A stretch of DNA of 64,000 nt from Rhodobacterales bacterium HKCCE2091 (GTDB lineage: Bacteria; Pseudomonadota; Alphaproteobacteria; Rhodobacterales; Rhodobacteraceae). Under the pieces are notes generated by a model that saw only the letters and a program-made list of their open reading frames with translations, was not told the origin of the DNA and did not search any database. This document shows positions 16,047 to 23,832 of this stretch, one piece after another. The position numbers were made by a program, and so were the translations under genes. The DNA lies in contig WVSL01000004.1 in assembly GCA_015689685.1 (NCBI GenBank), positions 124,001-188,000 of the forward strand, in the 5' to 3' direction. The number at the start of each line of letters is the position of its first letter. The first letter of the stretch is position 1.

Positions 16047-19000
16047 ATGTCCATCGCGCGCTCCTCCATCGACCGGCCGCTCCTGACCTGGCTCCTGATG
16101 CTGTTCTGCCTGTTCGGCGGCATGTGGGGTTTCTTCTCCATCGGCCGGCTGGAAGACCCGGCCTTCACCATCCCGGTCGCGGTGGTGGTGACCGAGTACC
16201 CCGGCGCCTCGGCCGAACAGGTCGCGCGCGAGGTGTCCGAGCCGCTGGAAACCGCGATCCAGGGCCTGGCGGAGGTCGACCGCATCACCTCTGTCAACCG
16301 CCCCGGAAGCTCGCGGATCGAGGTGGAGATCGCGGATACCTTCGGCGGCGACCAGTTGCCGGCGATCTGGACCAAGCTCCGGGCCGAGATCCGGGACGCC
16401 GCCCGCCGCCTGCCGGACGGGGTGGGCGAACCTTTCGTCAACGACAGCTTCGGCGATGTCTTCGGCCTGTTCTACGCGGTCACGGCCGAGGGCCTGACCG
16501 ATGCCGAGCGCCACGACCTCGCCCGCTTTCTCAGGCGCGAGATACTGGCCGTGGAGGGGGTCGCGAACGTCGCGGTCGCGGGCCTTCCGGAGGAAGTGAT
16601 CCACATCAGCTCGGACCTCGTTCTGGCGGTGAACCAGGGCGTTTCCCCCGGTCTCCTGGTGAACGCGGTGGCGACGGCGAACTCGGTAGCCGAGGCCGGG
16701 TCGCTCGGGCCGACGCGGATCGAGGCGCCGGAAGGATCGGACAGCGTGTCCGAGATCTCGCGCCTGACCGTGGGCGTGGGCGGCGAGCTTCTGAACCTCG
16801 TCGATGTCGCCGGCGTCAGCCGCGACCGGGCCGAGGACCCGGACGTCCTGATCCGCTTCGACGGGGAGGAGGCGTTCACGATCGGCGTGGCCGGACAGAC
16901 CGACGCCAACATCGTCGAGGTCGGCCAGAGGGTCGACGCGCAGCTCGAGCAGCTCTTCGCGGACATCCCCTACGGCGTGTCGCTGCACCCGATCTACCAG
17001 CAGCACGTCGTCGTCGACCGGGCCTCCACCGACTTCCTCCTCAGCCTCGCCATGTCGGTCGGCATCGTCGTCGGCGTCCTGACCCTGTTCATGGGCTGGC
17101 GCGCGGCGGTCGTGGTCGGGGTCACGCTGCTGCTGACCGTGGTCGGCACGTTCTTCTTCATGGCGATCTTCGAGATCGAGATGGAGCGCATCTCGCTCGG
17201 GGCGCTCATCATCGCTATGGGGATGCTGGTCGACAACGCCATCGTCGTGGCCGAGGGGATGCAGATCTCCATGCAGCACGGCCAGTCGAGCCGCGATGCC
17301 GCCGAGGATACCGCGAAGAAGACACAGATCCCGCTGCTCGGTGCGACGGTGATCGGGATCATGGCGTTTGCCGGGATTGGGTTGTCGAACGACACCACGG
17401 GCGAGTTCCTGTTCTCTCTCTTCGCTGTGGTCGGCATCTCGCTCCTGCTGTCGTGGCTGCTGGCGATCACCGTGGCGCCGCTCCTGGGCCACTACCTGTT
17501 CCGCCGCGGATCGGCCGACGAGGGCGACGCCTATGGCGGCGTGGTGTTCCGCACCTACGGCGCCATCCTTCGCGGGGCGCTGCGGGTGCGCTGGCTGGTG
17601 CTGGCGGCGCTCGTGGCGGTGACGGCGGTCTGCTACGCGGGCTTCGGCCGGATCGAGCAGCAGTTCTTCCCGAACTCGAACACGCCGCTGTTCTTCGTCC
17701 ACCTGAAGCTGCCGCAGGGAACCGAGATCGCCGAGACCTCCGAACGCATCCGCGTGGTCGAGGACTGGTTGCAGGACCGGCCCGAGGTCCTGTCCACGGC
17801 GACCTTCGTGGGGCAGGGGGCGACCCGGTTCCTGCTGACCTATTCCAGCGAGAGCCCGAATTCGAGCTACGCGCACATCATCATCCGCACCGCGACCATC
17901 GACGAGATCCCGGCGTTGCGGCAGGAGCTGGAGGACTTCGCCGCCGAGGCATTGCCGGTCGGCGAATTCCGGACCGAGCGGCTCGTGTTCGGTCCCGGCG
18001 GCGGTTCCCCGATCGAGGTGCGGTTCTCGGGCCAGGACCCCGCGGTGCTGCGCGCGCTCGGGGCCGAGGCGATGGCGCGGATGCAGGCGGCCACAGATCA
18101 CGTCGAGCACCTCAGGACGGACTGGCGGGAACAGGAGCTTGTCCTGGTGCCGCGTTACGCGACCGACCGGGCGCAGGCCGCGGGGGTCACCCGCGACGAC
18201 GTCGCCCAGGCGCTTCGGTTCGCCACCGACGGGCAGGCAGCGGGCGTCTACCGCGAAGGCGAGCGCCTGATCCCCATCGTCGCACGGGTCGATCCCCGCG
18301 ACGGGATCCGGCTCGGTGACCAGGTGATCTACTCCGACGCGTCGAACAGCTTCATCCCGCTGGTCCAGGTCATCGACGGGTTCGACTACGAACCGCAGAA
18401 CACGCTCGTCCACCGCCGCGACAGGGTGCTGACCCTGACAGTGCAGGCCAGCATACCGCCGGACGTGACGGCGGCCACGGTGCAGGCGGAGGTCAGCGAC
18501 GCGATCGAAGCGATGCCCCTGCCGTTCGGTTACGCGATGGAATGGGGCGGCGAGTTCGAGGCCTCGGGCGACGCGAACGAGAGCCTCGGCGGCAAGCTTC
18601 CGGTGACGCTCCTGATCATGGTCGTGATCTCGATCCTGCTGTTCAACGCGCTGCGCCAGCCGCTGATCATCTGGCTCCTCGTGCCGATGGCGGTGAACGG
18701 GGTGGTGATCGGCCTTCTGGGTACAGGACTGCCGTTCACGTTCACGGCGCTTCTCGGGCTGCTGTCCCTGTCGGGGATGCTGATCAAGAACGGCATCGTG
18801 CTGGTGGAGGAAATCGACCTCGTCCGTGCCGACGGGATGGCGCTGGAACCGGCCATCGTGCGGGCCTCGGTCAGCCGGGTCCGGCCCGTGGTGCTGGCGG
18901 CGGCGACGACGATCCTCGGAATGGCGCCGCTCCTTTCGGACGCGTTCTTCGTGTCGATGGCGGTGACCATCATGGGCGGGCTCGCCTTCGCGTCGGTCCT

Positions 19001-19082
19001 GACGCTGGTGGCCGCGCCGGTGCTCTACCGGGTGTTCTTCGCCCGCGCGGCCCGTTCGGAAGGCGCCGCAAGCCCCGCCTGA
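16047..19082 (+). CDS. RND-family multidrug/solute efflux transporter (inner-membrane pump)
   Basis: This 1011-residue pump has the standard RND plan. TM1 is at residues 10-30, a large periplasmic loop follows, TM2-6 lie in the middle, then a second loop and TM8-12. The TM4 motif GMLVDNAIVVAEGM holds the conserved aspartate of the proton relay, and GMLIKNGIVLVEEIDL is its counterpart in the second half. The N-terminal signature PAFTIPVAVVVTEYPGASAEQV places it in the hydrophobe/amphiphile-like (HAE) branch, not the heavy-metal branch. It follows the adaptor by 11 bp. Substrates cannot be predicted. The long ORF continuing upstream of ATG 16047 is only the unused frame of the adaptor gene. Confidence 0.92.
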   Translation: MSIARSSIDRPLLTWLLMLFCLFGGMWGFFSIGRLEDPAFTIPVAVVVTEYPGASAEQVAREVSEPLETAIQGLAEVDRITSVNRPGSSRIEVEIADTFGGDQLPAIWTKLRAEIRDAARRLPDGVGEPFVNDSFGDVFGLFYAVTAEGLTDAERHDLARFLRREILAVEGVANVAVAGLPEEVIHISSDLVLAVNQGVSPGLLVNAVATANSVAEAGSLGPTRIEAPEGSDSVSEISRLTVGVGGELLNLVDVAGVSRDRAEDPDVLIRFDGEEAFTIGVAGQTDANIVEVGQRVDAQLEQLFADIPYGVSLHPIYQQHVVVDRASTDFLLSLAMSVGIVVGVLTLFMGWRAAVVVGVTLLLTVVGTFFFMAIFEIEMERISLGALIIAMGMLVDNAIVVAEGMQISMQHGQSSRDAAEDTAKKTQIPLLGATVIGIMAFAGIGLSNDTTGEFLFSLFAVVGISLLLSWLLAITVAPLLGHYLFRRGSADEGDAYGGVVFRTYGAILRGALRVRWLVLAALVAVTAVCYAGFGRIEQQFFPNSNTPLFFVHLKLPQGTEIAETSERIRVVEDWLQDRPEVLSTATFVGQGATRFLLTYSSESPNSSYAHIIIRTATIDEIPALRQELEDFAAEALPVGEFRTERLVFGPGGGSPIEVRFSGQDPAVLRALGAEAMARMQAATDHVEHLRTDWREQELVLVPRYATDRAQAAGVTRDDVAQALRFATDGQAAGVYREGERLIPIVARVDPRDGIRLGDQVIYSDASNSFIPLVQVIDGFDYEPQNTLVHRRDRVLTLTVQASIPPDVTAATVQAEVSDAIEAMPLPFGYAMEWGGEFEASGDANESLGGKLPVTLLIMVVISILLFNALRQPLIIWLLVPMAVNGVVIGLLGTGLPFTFTALLGLLSLSGMLIKNGIVLVEEIDLVRADGMALEPAIVRASVSRVRPVVLAAATTILGMAPLLSDAFFVSMAVTIMGGLAFASVLTLVAAPVLYRVFFARAARSEGAASPA

Positions 19083-19206
19083 CCCGGCGGCGCGGCGCCT
19101 GCGGCTCCGGCCCGGCGGCGATGTCCCGCCCAGGCGGGGGAGCTTCGCGGGGGATCGCGGCCGGTCCGCCTTGAAGTCGGGCGGCGCGGACTGCAATCCT
19201 GACGTC

Positions 19207-19947
19207 ATGGCCGAAGCCTCCTTCCCCCTGGTCCGGCTGATGGGCGCGACCGGCGTGCTGGTCCGCTTCGCCGACCGCCTGTCAGAACCCGCCAACCGCG
19301 CCGCGCTCGCCTACCGTGCCGCCGCGGAGGCCGAGGGCTGGACCGGCGTGGCCGAGACCTCGACCGCGCTCGCCTCCGCCTTCCTCCGCGTCGATCCGGT
19401 GACAGCCGATCCGCGCGACGTGGCCGAGACCGCACGGGCGCTCGCGGGCGCGCGCGACTGGACCGCGGAGCCGTTGCCGAAGGGCCGCAGGGTCTGGCGC
19501 ATCCCCGCGGCCTGGGGCGGCGATGCGGGGCCCGATCTGGCGGAGGCCGCGGAGGCCGCGGGCCTGTCCCCGGCCGAGGCGGCGGCGGAGCTGTCGCGCA
19601 GCCGGACCCGCGTCCTCGCGCTCGGGTTCGCGCCGGGCCAGCCCTACCTCGGCGAGTTGCCGGACCGCTGGAACCTGCCGCGCCGGACCGACCTGACGCC
19701 CGAGGTGCCCGCGGGGGCGATCCTGCTCGCCGTGCGCCAGTTCGTCCTGTTCACCGCGCCCGCGCCGACCGGGTGGCGGCACGTCGGACTGACGGCCTTC
19801 CGGACCTTCCGCCCGGAGGCCGAGGCGCCGATCCCCCTGCGTCCCGGCGACGAGATCGAGTTTCCCGATACCGACGCCGACCGCATCCGCGCGCTGATCG
19901 AGGCGGGCGATCCCGATGGCGGCGCGACGGCGGAGGCGATCGGATGA
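19207..19947 (+). CDS. pxpB: 5-oxoprolinase subunit B (KipI/allophanate hydrolase subunit 1 family)
   Basis: This 246-residue subunit belongs to the PxpABC complex, which opens 5-oxoproline (pyroglutamate) to glutamate with ATP. The PxpB-specific region is RVLALGFAPGQPYLGELP followed by LPRRTDLTPEVPAGAILLAV, containing the conserved G-F-x-P-G-x-P-Y-L pattern. I begin at ATG 19207. An upstream TTG (19171) would add 12 residues without similarity and lacks a better ribosome site. The gene overlaps pxpC by four bases, and the order B-C-A is a common arrangement. The 124 bp between the RND gene and this start show no obvious terminator. Confidence 0.88.
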   Translation: MAEASFPLVRLMGATGVLVRFADRLSEPANRAALAYRAAAEAEGWTGVAETSTALASAFLRVDPVTADPRDVAETARALAGARDWTAEPLPKGRRVWRIPAAWGGDAGPDLAEAAEAAGLSPAEAAAELSRSRTRVLALGFAPGQPYLGELPDRWNLPRRTDLTPEVPAGAILLAVRQFVLFTAPAPTGWRHVGLTAFRTFRPEAEAPIPLRPGDEIEFPDTDADRIRALIEAGDPDGGATAEAIG

Positions 19948-20954
19948 CCGCGCTCCTGGTTCGCCGCGCCGGTCCGGGGTTGACCGTGCAGGATGCCGGC
20001 CGCCCCGGATGGCTGTCGCAGGGGGTGTCGCGCGGCGGCGCGATGGACCGCCGGGCGCTGCACGAGGCTGCTGCCCTGCTCGGCCAGTCGCCGGACCTCG
20101 CGGTATTGGAAATGGCCGGCGTCGGTGGCGTGTTCGAGGCAGAGGGCGACATCCGCATCGCCCTGACCGGCGCGCCGATGGCGGCGAAGCTGAACGGTGC
20201 GCCGCTTGCCTGGCATGCAAGCCACGCATTGCGGCAGGGCGACACGCTGGAAATCGGCGCCGCGACATCGGGAAGCTACGGCTACCTCGCGCTCGGTGGC
20301 GGCGTGGACGCGCCGGTGCGGCTCGGCGCCCGCGCGACGCATCTTGCCGCACGGCTCGGCGCGGCGCTGCGACAGGGCGACCGCATCGTGGCCGGGCGCG
20401 ACCCGGGCAAGGGGGCGAACCGCCGGATCGAGGTCGACGACCGCTTCGGCGGTGGCACGTTGCGAATCCTGCCGACGGCGCAGACCGGCGACTTCCCCCA
20501 GGCGATCCGCGACCGCCTCGCGGCCACCCGTTTCACCCGCGATCCACGCTCGAACCGGCAGGCGGTGCGGCTGCGGCAGGACGGGGCGGGCTTCGCGCTG
20601 GACGGCGGCCTCACGGTCCTGTCGGAGATCACGCAGCCCGGAGAGATACAGGTCACCGGCGACGGGCTCTGCGTGATCCTGATGGCCGAGGCCCAGACCG
20701 CCGGCGGCTATCCCCGCATCGCCGCGATCCTGCCCTGCGACCTGCCCGTCGCGGCGCAATGTCCGGCCGGCGGGACGCTGGAGTTCCGCTGGATCGGCAT
20801 GGACGAGGCGCTGGCGGCCGAACGCGCCGAGGCGAAGGCGCTGGCCGCGCTGCCGGGCCGCACCGCGCCGCTCACCCGCGACCCGCGGGAGATGACGGAC
20901 CTGCTCAGCTACGACCTTATCGACGGGATGACCACGGGGGGCGACGAACCATGA
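19944..20954 (+). CDS. pxpC: 5-oxoprolinase subunit C (KipA/allophanate hydrolase subunit 2 family)
   Basis: The product is a 336-residue partner of PxpB. The N-terminal VRRAGPGLTVQDAGRPGWL (GxxxTxQDxGR) is the family hallmark, followed by GVSRGGAMDRRALHEAA and the GYLALGGGVDAP block. The C-terminal half contains SEITQPGEIQVTGDGLCVILMAEAQTAGGYPRIA, also typical. With PxpB it probably forms the kinase-like part that activates 5-oxoproline. The C-terminal 30 residues (TRDPREMTDLLSYDL) are weakly conserved. ATG overlaps on both sides show translational coupling across the three genes. Confidence 0.89.
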   Translation: MTALLVRRAGPGLTVQDAGRPGWLSQGVSRGGAMDRRALHEAAALLGQSPDLAVLEMAGVGGVFEAEGDIRIALTGAPMAAKLNGAPLAWHASHALRQGDTLEIGAATSGSYGYLALGGGVDAPVRLGARATHLAARLGAALRQGDRIVAGRDPGKGANRRIEVDDRFGGGTLRILPTAQTGDFPQAIRDRLAATRFTRDPRSNRQAVRLRQDGAGFALDGGLTVLSEITQPGEIQVTGDGLCVILMAEAQTAGGYPRIAAILPCDLPVAAQCPAGGTLEFRWIGMDEALAAERAEAKALAALPGRTAPLTRDPREMTDLLSYDLIDGMTTGGDEP

Positions 20955-21715
20955 GAATAGACCTGAACGCCGACATGGGCGAAAGCTTCGGCCCCTGGCC
21001 GATGGGGGCGGACGACGTGCTGCTCGGGTTCGTGACCTCGGCCAACATCGCCTGTGGTTTCCATGCCGGCGATCCCGACGTGATGGCGAAGGCGATGGGC
21101 ACCGCGGTGCGGAACGGCGTCGGGATCGGCGCGCATCCGGGGTTTCCCGACCTGCAGGGCTTCGGCCGCCGCCGGATGGACGTACCGCCGGCCACGCTCG
21201 CCAACCTCGTGCGCTACCAGCTCGGCGCGGCGCAGGGCATGGCGAAGGCGGCGGGCGGGCAGGTGCGGCACCTGAAGCTTCACGGCGCGCTCGGCAACAT
21301 GACGGCGGAGGACGAGGAACTCGCGCGCCTGTGCTACGACGCGGCGCTGTCGATCGACCCGGACATCATCGTGATGGTCATCGCCGCCACCGCGCAGGAA
21401 CGCGCGGCGCGCGCGCTCGGCTGCGCCTGGGCCGGCGAGATCTTCGCCGACCGGGCCTACAACGACGACGCGACGCTGGTCGACCGCCGCCACCCCGGCG
21501 CGGTCATCCACGACCCCGCCATCGCCGGGCCGCGCATCGCTCAGATGGTAAAGGAGCGCGCCATCATCACCGAGAACGGCAAGCGGATCGAGACCGAGAT
21601 CGACACGATCTGCCTGCACGGCGACACCGCCGAGGCGGTGGAGATCGCGCGATCGGTCCGCGCCGCGCTGGAAGCCGAGGCGATCGAGATCCACACGCTC
21701 GACGGCCGCCGCTAG
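20951..21715 (+). CDS. pxpA: 5-oxoprolinase subunit A (LamB/YcsF family)
   Basis: The 254-residue catalytic subunit belongs to the LamB/YcsF family. The start MRIDLNADMGESFGPWPMG and the following ANIACGFHAGDP with GIGAHPGFPDLQGFGRR are diagnostic; the Asp, His and Glu residues in them would form the active site. Later blocks are VRHLKLHGALGNM and IFADRAYNDDATLVDR. With PxpB and PxpC it hydrolyses 5-oxoproline, a spontaneous breakdown product of glutamine and glutathione, back to glutamate. ATG overlaps pxpC (ATGA). This closes the oxoprolinase operon, 58 bp before the next gene. Confidence 0.93.
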   Translation: MRIDLNADMGESFGPWPMGADDVLLGFVTSANIACGFHAGDPDVMAKAMGTAVRNGVGIGAHPGFPDLQGFGRRRMDVPPATLANLVRYQLGAAQGMAKAAGGQVRHLKLHGALGNMTAEDEELARLCYDAALSIDPDIIVMVIAATAQERAARALGCAWAGEIFADRAYNDDATLVDRRHPGAVIHDPAIAGPRIAQMVKERAIITENGKRIETEIDTICLHGDTAEAVEIARSVRAALEAEAIEIHTLDGRR

Positions 21716-21773
21716 CACTGGAAGGACGCGGCCGCGGCTGCTACCCAAGCGGAAACCGAAGGAGGACGGTGGC

Positions 21774-22658
21774 ATGGCGAAACTGGCATTTCTCGGCCTC
21801 GGCGTGATGGGTTTCCCGATGGCGGGGCACCTGCAGGCGGCCGGGCACGAGGTCACCGTCTACAACCGCACCGGCGCCAAGGCGCGCGCCTGGGCGGAGA
21901 AGCACGGCGGCACCCATGCCGCGACCCCCGCCGAGGCGGCGCGCGGCTCGGAGTTCGTGATGGCCTGTGTCGGCAACGACGACGATCTCCGCAGCGTCGT
22001 GACCGGCGAGGACGGCGCGCTGGCCGGGATGTCCGGCGGCGCGGTCTTCGTCGATCACACCACGGTTTCGGCCATCGTGACGAAGGAGCTCGCCGCCGAG
22101 GCGGCGGAGAAGGACATCGGGTGGGTCGATGCGCCGGTTTCCGGCGGCCAGGCGGGGGCGGAAAACGGCCAGCTCGCCATCATGTGCGGCGGCGACGAGG
22201 CGCATTTCGCGGCCGCCGAGCCGGTGATGGATGCCTATGCCAAGGCGATCGTGCATTTCGGCCCGGTCGGGTCCGGGCAGCTGGTGAAGATGGTCAACCA
22301 GGTCTGCATCGCGGGGCTGGTGCAGGCGATGTCCGAAGGGCTGTTCCTCGCGATGGAGGCCGGGCTCGACGCGAAGAAGGTCGCGGGGCTCGTCAGCCAG
22401 GGCGCGGGCGGGTCGTGGCAGTTGCAGAACCGGGCCGGGACGATGGTGGACAACCATTTCGATCACGGCTTCGCGGTGGACTGGATGCGCAAGGACCTGA
22501 ACATCGCGCTGGCGCAGGCACGCGAGATGGGCGTTTCGCTGCCGGTCACCGCGATGGTCGATCAGTTCTATGCTGAGGTGCAGCAGCTTGGCGGCGGCCG
22601 GTGGGACACCTCCTCGCTGATCCAGCGCTTCCGCCACATGAAGGGGCAGGAGACCTGA
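21774..22658 (+). CDS. beta-hydroxyacid dehydrogenase family NAD(P)-dependent oxidoreductase
   Basis: This 294-residue enzyme has an N-terminal Rossmann domain, FLGLGVMGFPMAGHL (GxGxMG at residues 7-12), with YNRT after strand 2. It also has substrate-binding DAPVSGGQAGAENGQL and the catalytic lysine in GQLVKMVNQ. The family includes 3-hydroxyisobutyrate, tartronate-semialdehyde and glyoxylate/succinic-semialdehyde reductases. The asparagine after strand 2 is in YNRT, which usually goes with NADP(H). The exact substrate is not decidable. A ribosome site GGAGGACGG precedes ATG 21774. It lies 58 bp after pxpA in the same direction, possibly in one transcript. Confidence 0.88.
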   Translation: MAKLAFLGLGVMGFPMAGHLQAAGHEVTVYNRTGAKARAWAEKHGGTHAATPAEAARGSEFVMACVGNDDDLRSVVTGEDGALAGMSGGAVFVDHTTVSAIVTKELAAEAAEKDIGWVDAPVSGGQAGAENGQLAIMCGGDEAHFAAAEPVMDAYAKAIVHFGPVGSGQLVKMVNQVCIAGLVQAMSEGLFLAMEAGLDAKKVAGLVSQGAGGSWQLQNRAGTMVDNHFDHGFAVDWMRKDLNIALAQAREMGVSLPVTAMVDQFYAEVQQLGGGRWDTSSLIQRFRHMKGQET

Positions 22659-22731
22659 TCCCCCTTTCCGCGCCCACGGCCTGCCGCCCGTCCGGATGCC
22701 GAAGGGGGGCGGGCGCGAGCCCCGCCGCGCC

Positions 22732-23778
22732 ATGCCCGTCGAACTGACCGATCTCGCCACGCCGCCCTGGGACAGGTTCGACGCGATCATCGACGTCCGG
22801 AGCCCGGCCGAGTTCGCCGAGGACCACGTTCCCGGTGCGGTCAACATGCCGGCCCTGTCGAACGAGGAACGCGCGGTCGTGGGGACGATCTACGTGCAGG
22901 AAAGCCCGTTCAAGGCGCGCAAGATCGGCGCCGCGATGGTCGCGCGCAATGCCGCCCGGCATATCGAGGACCACATGATGGGCCATGACGGCGGCTGGCG
23001 ACCGCTGGTCTATTGCTGGCGCGGTGGCCAGCGTTCTGGATCCTTCGCATCGATCCTGCAGCAGATCGGGTGGCGGGCCGAAACCCTGTCAGGCGGATAC
23101 CGAGCCTACCGGCGGGAGGTCGTCCGGCGGCTCTACGAGGATCGGCTGGAAACCCCGGTCTACCGTCTGGACGGGTTCACCGGCACCGCGAAGACGGCGC
23201 TGCTGCCGAGGCTGGCGGAGCGGGGCGTGCAGGTGATCGACCTGGAAGGTCTCGCGAACCACCGCGGCTCCGCGCTCGGGCCCGTGTCGGATCCGCAACC
23301 GTCGCAGAAGGGGTTCGAGACGGCGCTGCTGCAAGAACTCGTCGCGCTCGACCCGTCGCGCCCGCTGGTGGTGGAGGCCGAATCCGCACGGATCGGCGCG
23401 CTTCGCATTCCGCCCGCGCTCTGGACCGCGATGCGGGATGCGCCCCGGCTGGTGGTGGACGCGCCGGAAGCCGCCCGCGCCGCCTATCTCGCCCGCGCCT
23501 ATGCCGACCTGACGTCGGACCTGCCGACGCTGGAAGCCCGGCTCGACCTTCTGCGTCCGCTCGCGGGGCACGAGACGGTCGACACCTGGATCGCTGAAGC
23601 GCGCGCGGGGCAGATGCAGGACCTCGCCGCCGGCCTGATCCGCCGCCACTACGACCCTGCCTACGCGAGGCTTCGCGCCCGCGACCAGGGCAGGGTGGCG
23701 GGGACGTTCCGGACCGAGGCGCTGGATGACGCGGCGCTGGATGCGCTCGCCGACCGGATCGCCGCGCAACTGCCGTAG
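22732..23778 (+). CDS. mnmH: tRNA 2-selenouridine synthase (rhodanese + P-loop)
   Basis: The product is a 348-residue two-domain enzyme that replaces sulfur of 2-thiouridine by selenium at the wobble base of Lys, Glu and Gln tRNAs, via a geranylated intermediate. The N-terminal rhodanese domain carries the active cysteine Cys95 in VYCWRGGQRSGS. The C-terminal half has a Walker A-like GFTGTAKT at residues 148-155 and the SQKGFETALL region. It uses selenophosphate from SelD, whose gene lies convergent 54 bp downstream. The ATG at 22732 is preferred to an upstream ATG at 22696, whose extra residues (PKGGGREPRRA) look non-coding. Confidence 0.93.
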   Translation: MPVELTDLATPPWDRFDAIIDVRSPAEFAEDHVPGAVNMPALSNEERAVVGTIYVQESPFKARKIGAAMVARNAARHIEDHMMGHDGGWRPLVYCWRGGQRSGSFASILQQIGWRAETLSGGYRAYRREVVRRLYEDRLETPVYRLDGFTGTAKTALLPRLAERGVQVIDLEGLANHRGSALGPVSDPQPSQKGFETALLQELVALDPSRPLVVEAESARIGALRIPPALWTAMRDAPRLVVDAPEAARAAYLARAYADLTSDLPTLEARLDLLRPLAGHETVDTWIAEARAGQMQDLAAGLIRRHYDPAYARLRARDQGRVAGTFRTEALDDAALDALADRIAAQLP

Positions 23779-23832
23779 GGGCCGGGGGCCTGATCGCGGC
23801 GTCTCGGCTGCCCTGACCGTCCGGAGGCCAGC

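Noticed and set aside
15858-19295. A 1145-codon open frame antisense to the RND pump
   Set aside because: Low-complexity arginine/aspartate/histidine translation with no domain, wholly antisense to a well supported transporter gene.
22659-22731. A GC-rich hairpin-like stretch (GGCGGGC...CCCGCC) before mnmH as a terminator
   Set aside because: Arms are imperfect and there is no U-run; it may be incidental in such GC-rich DNA.
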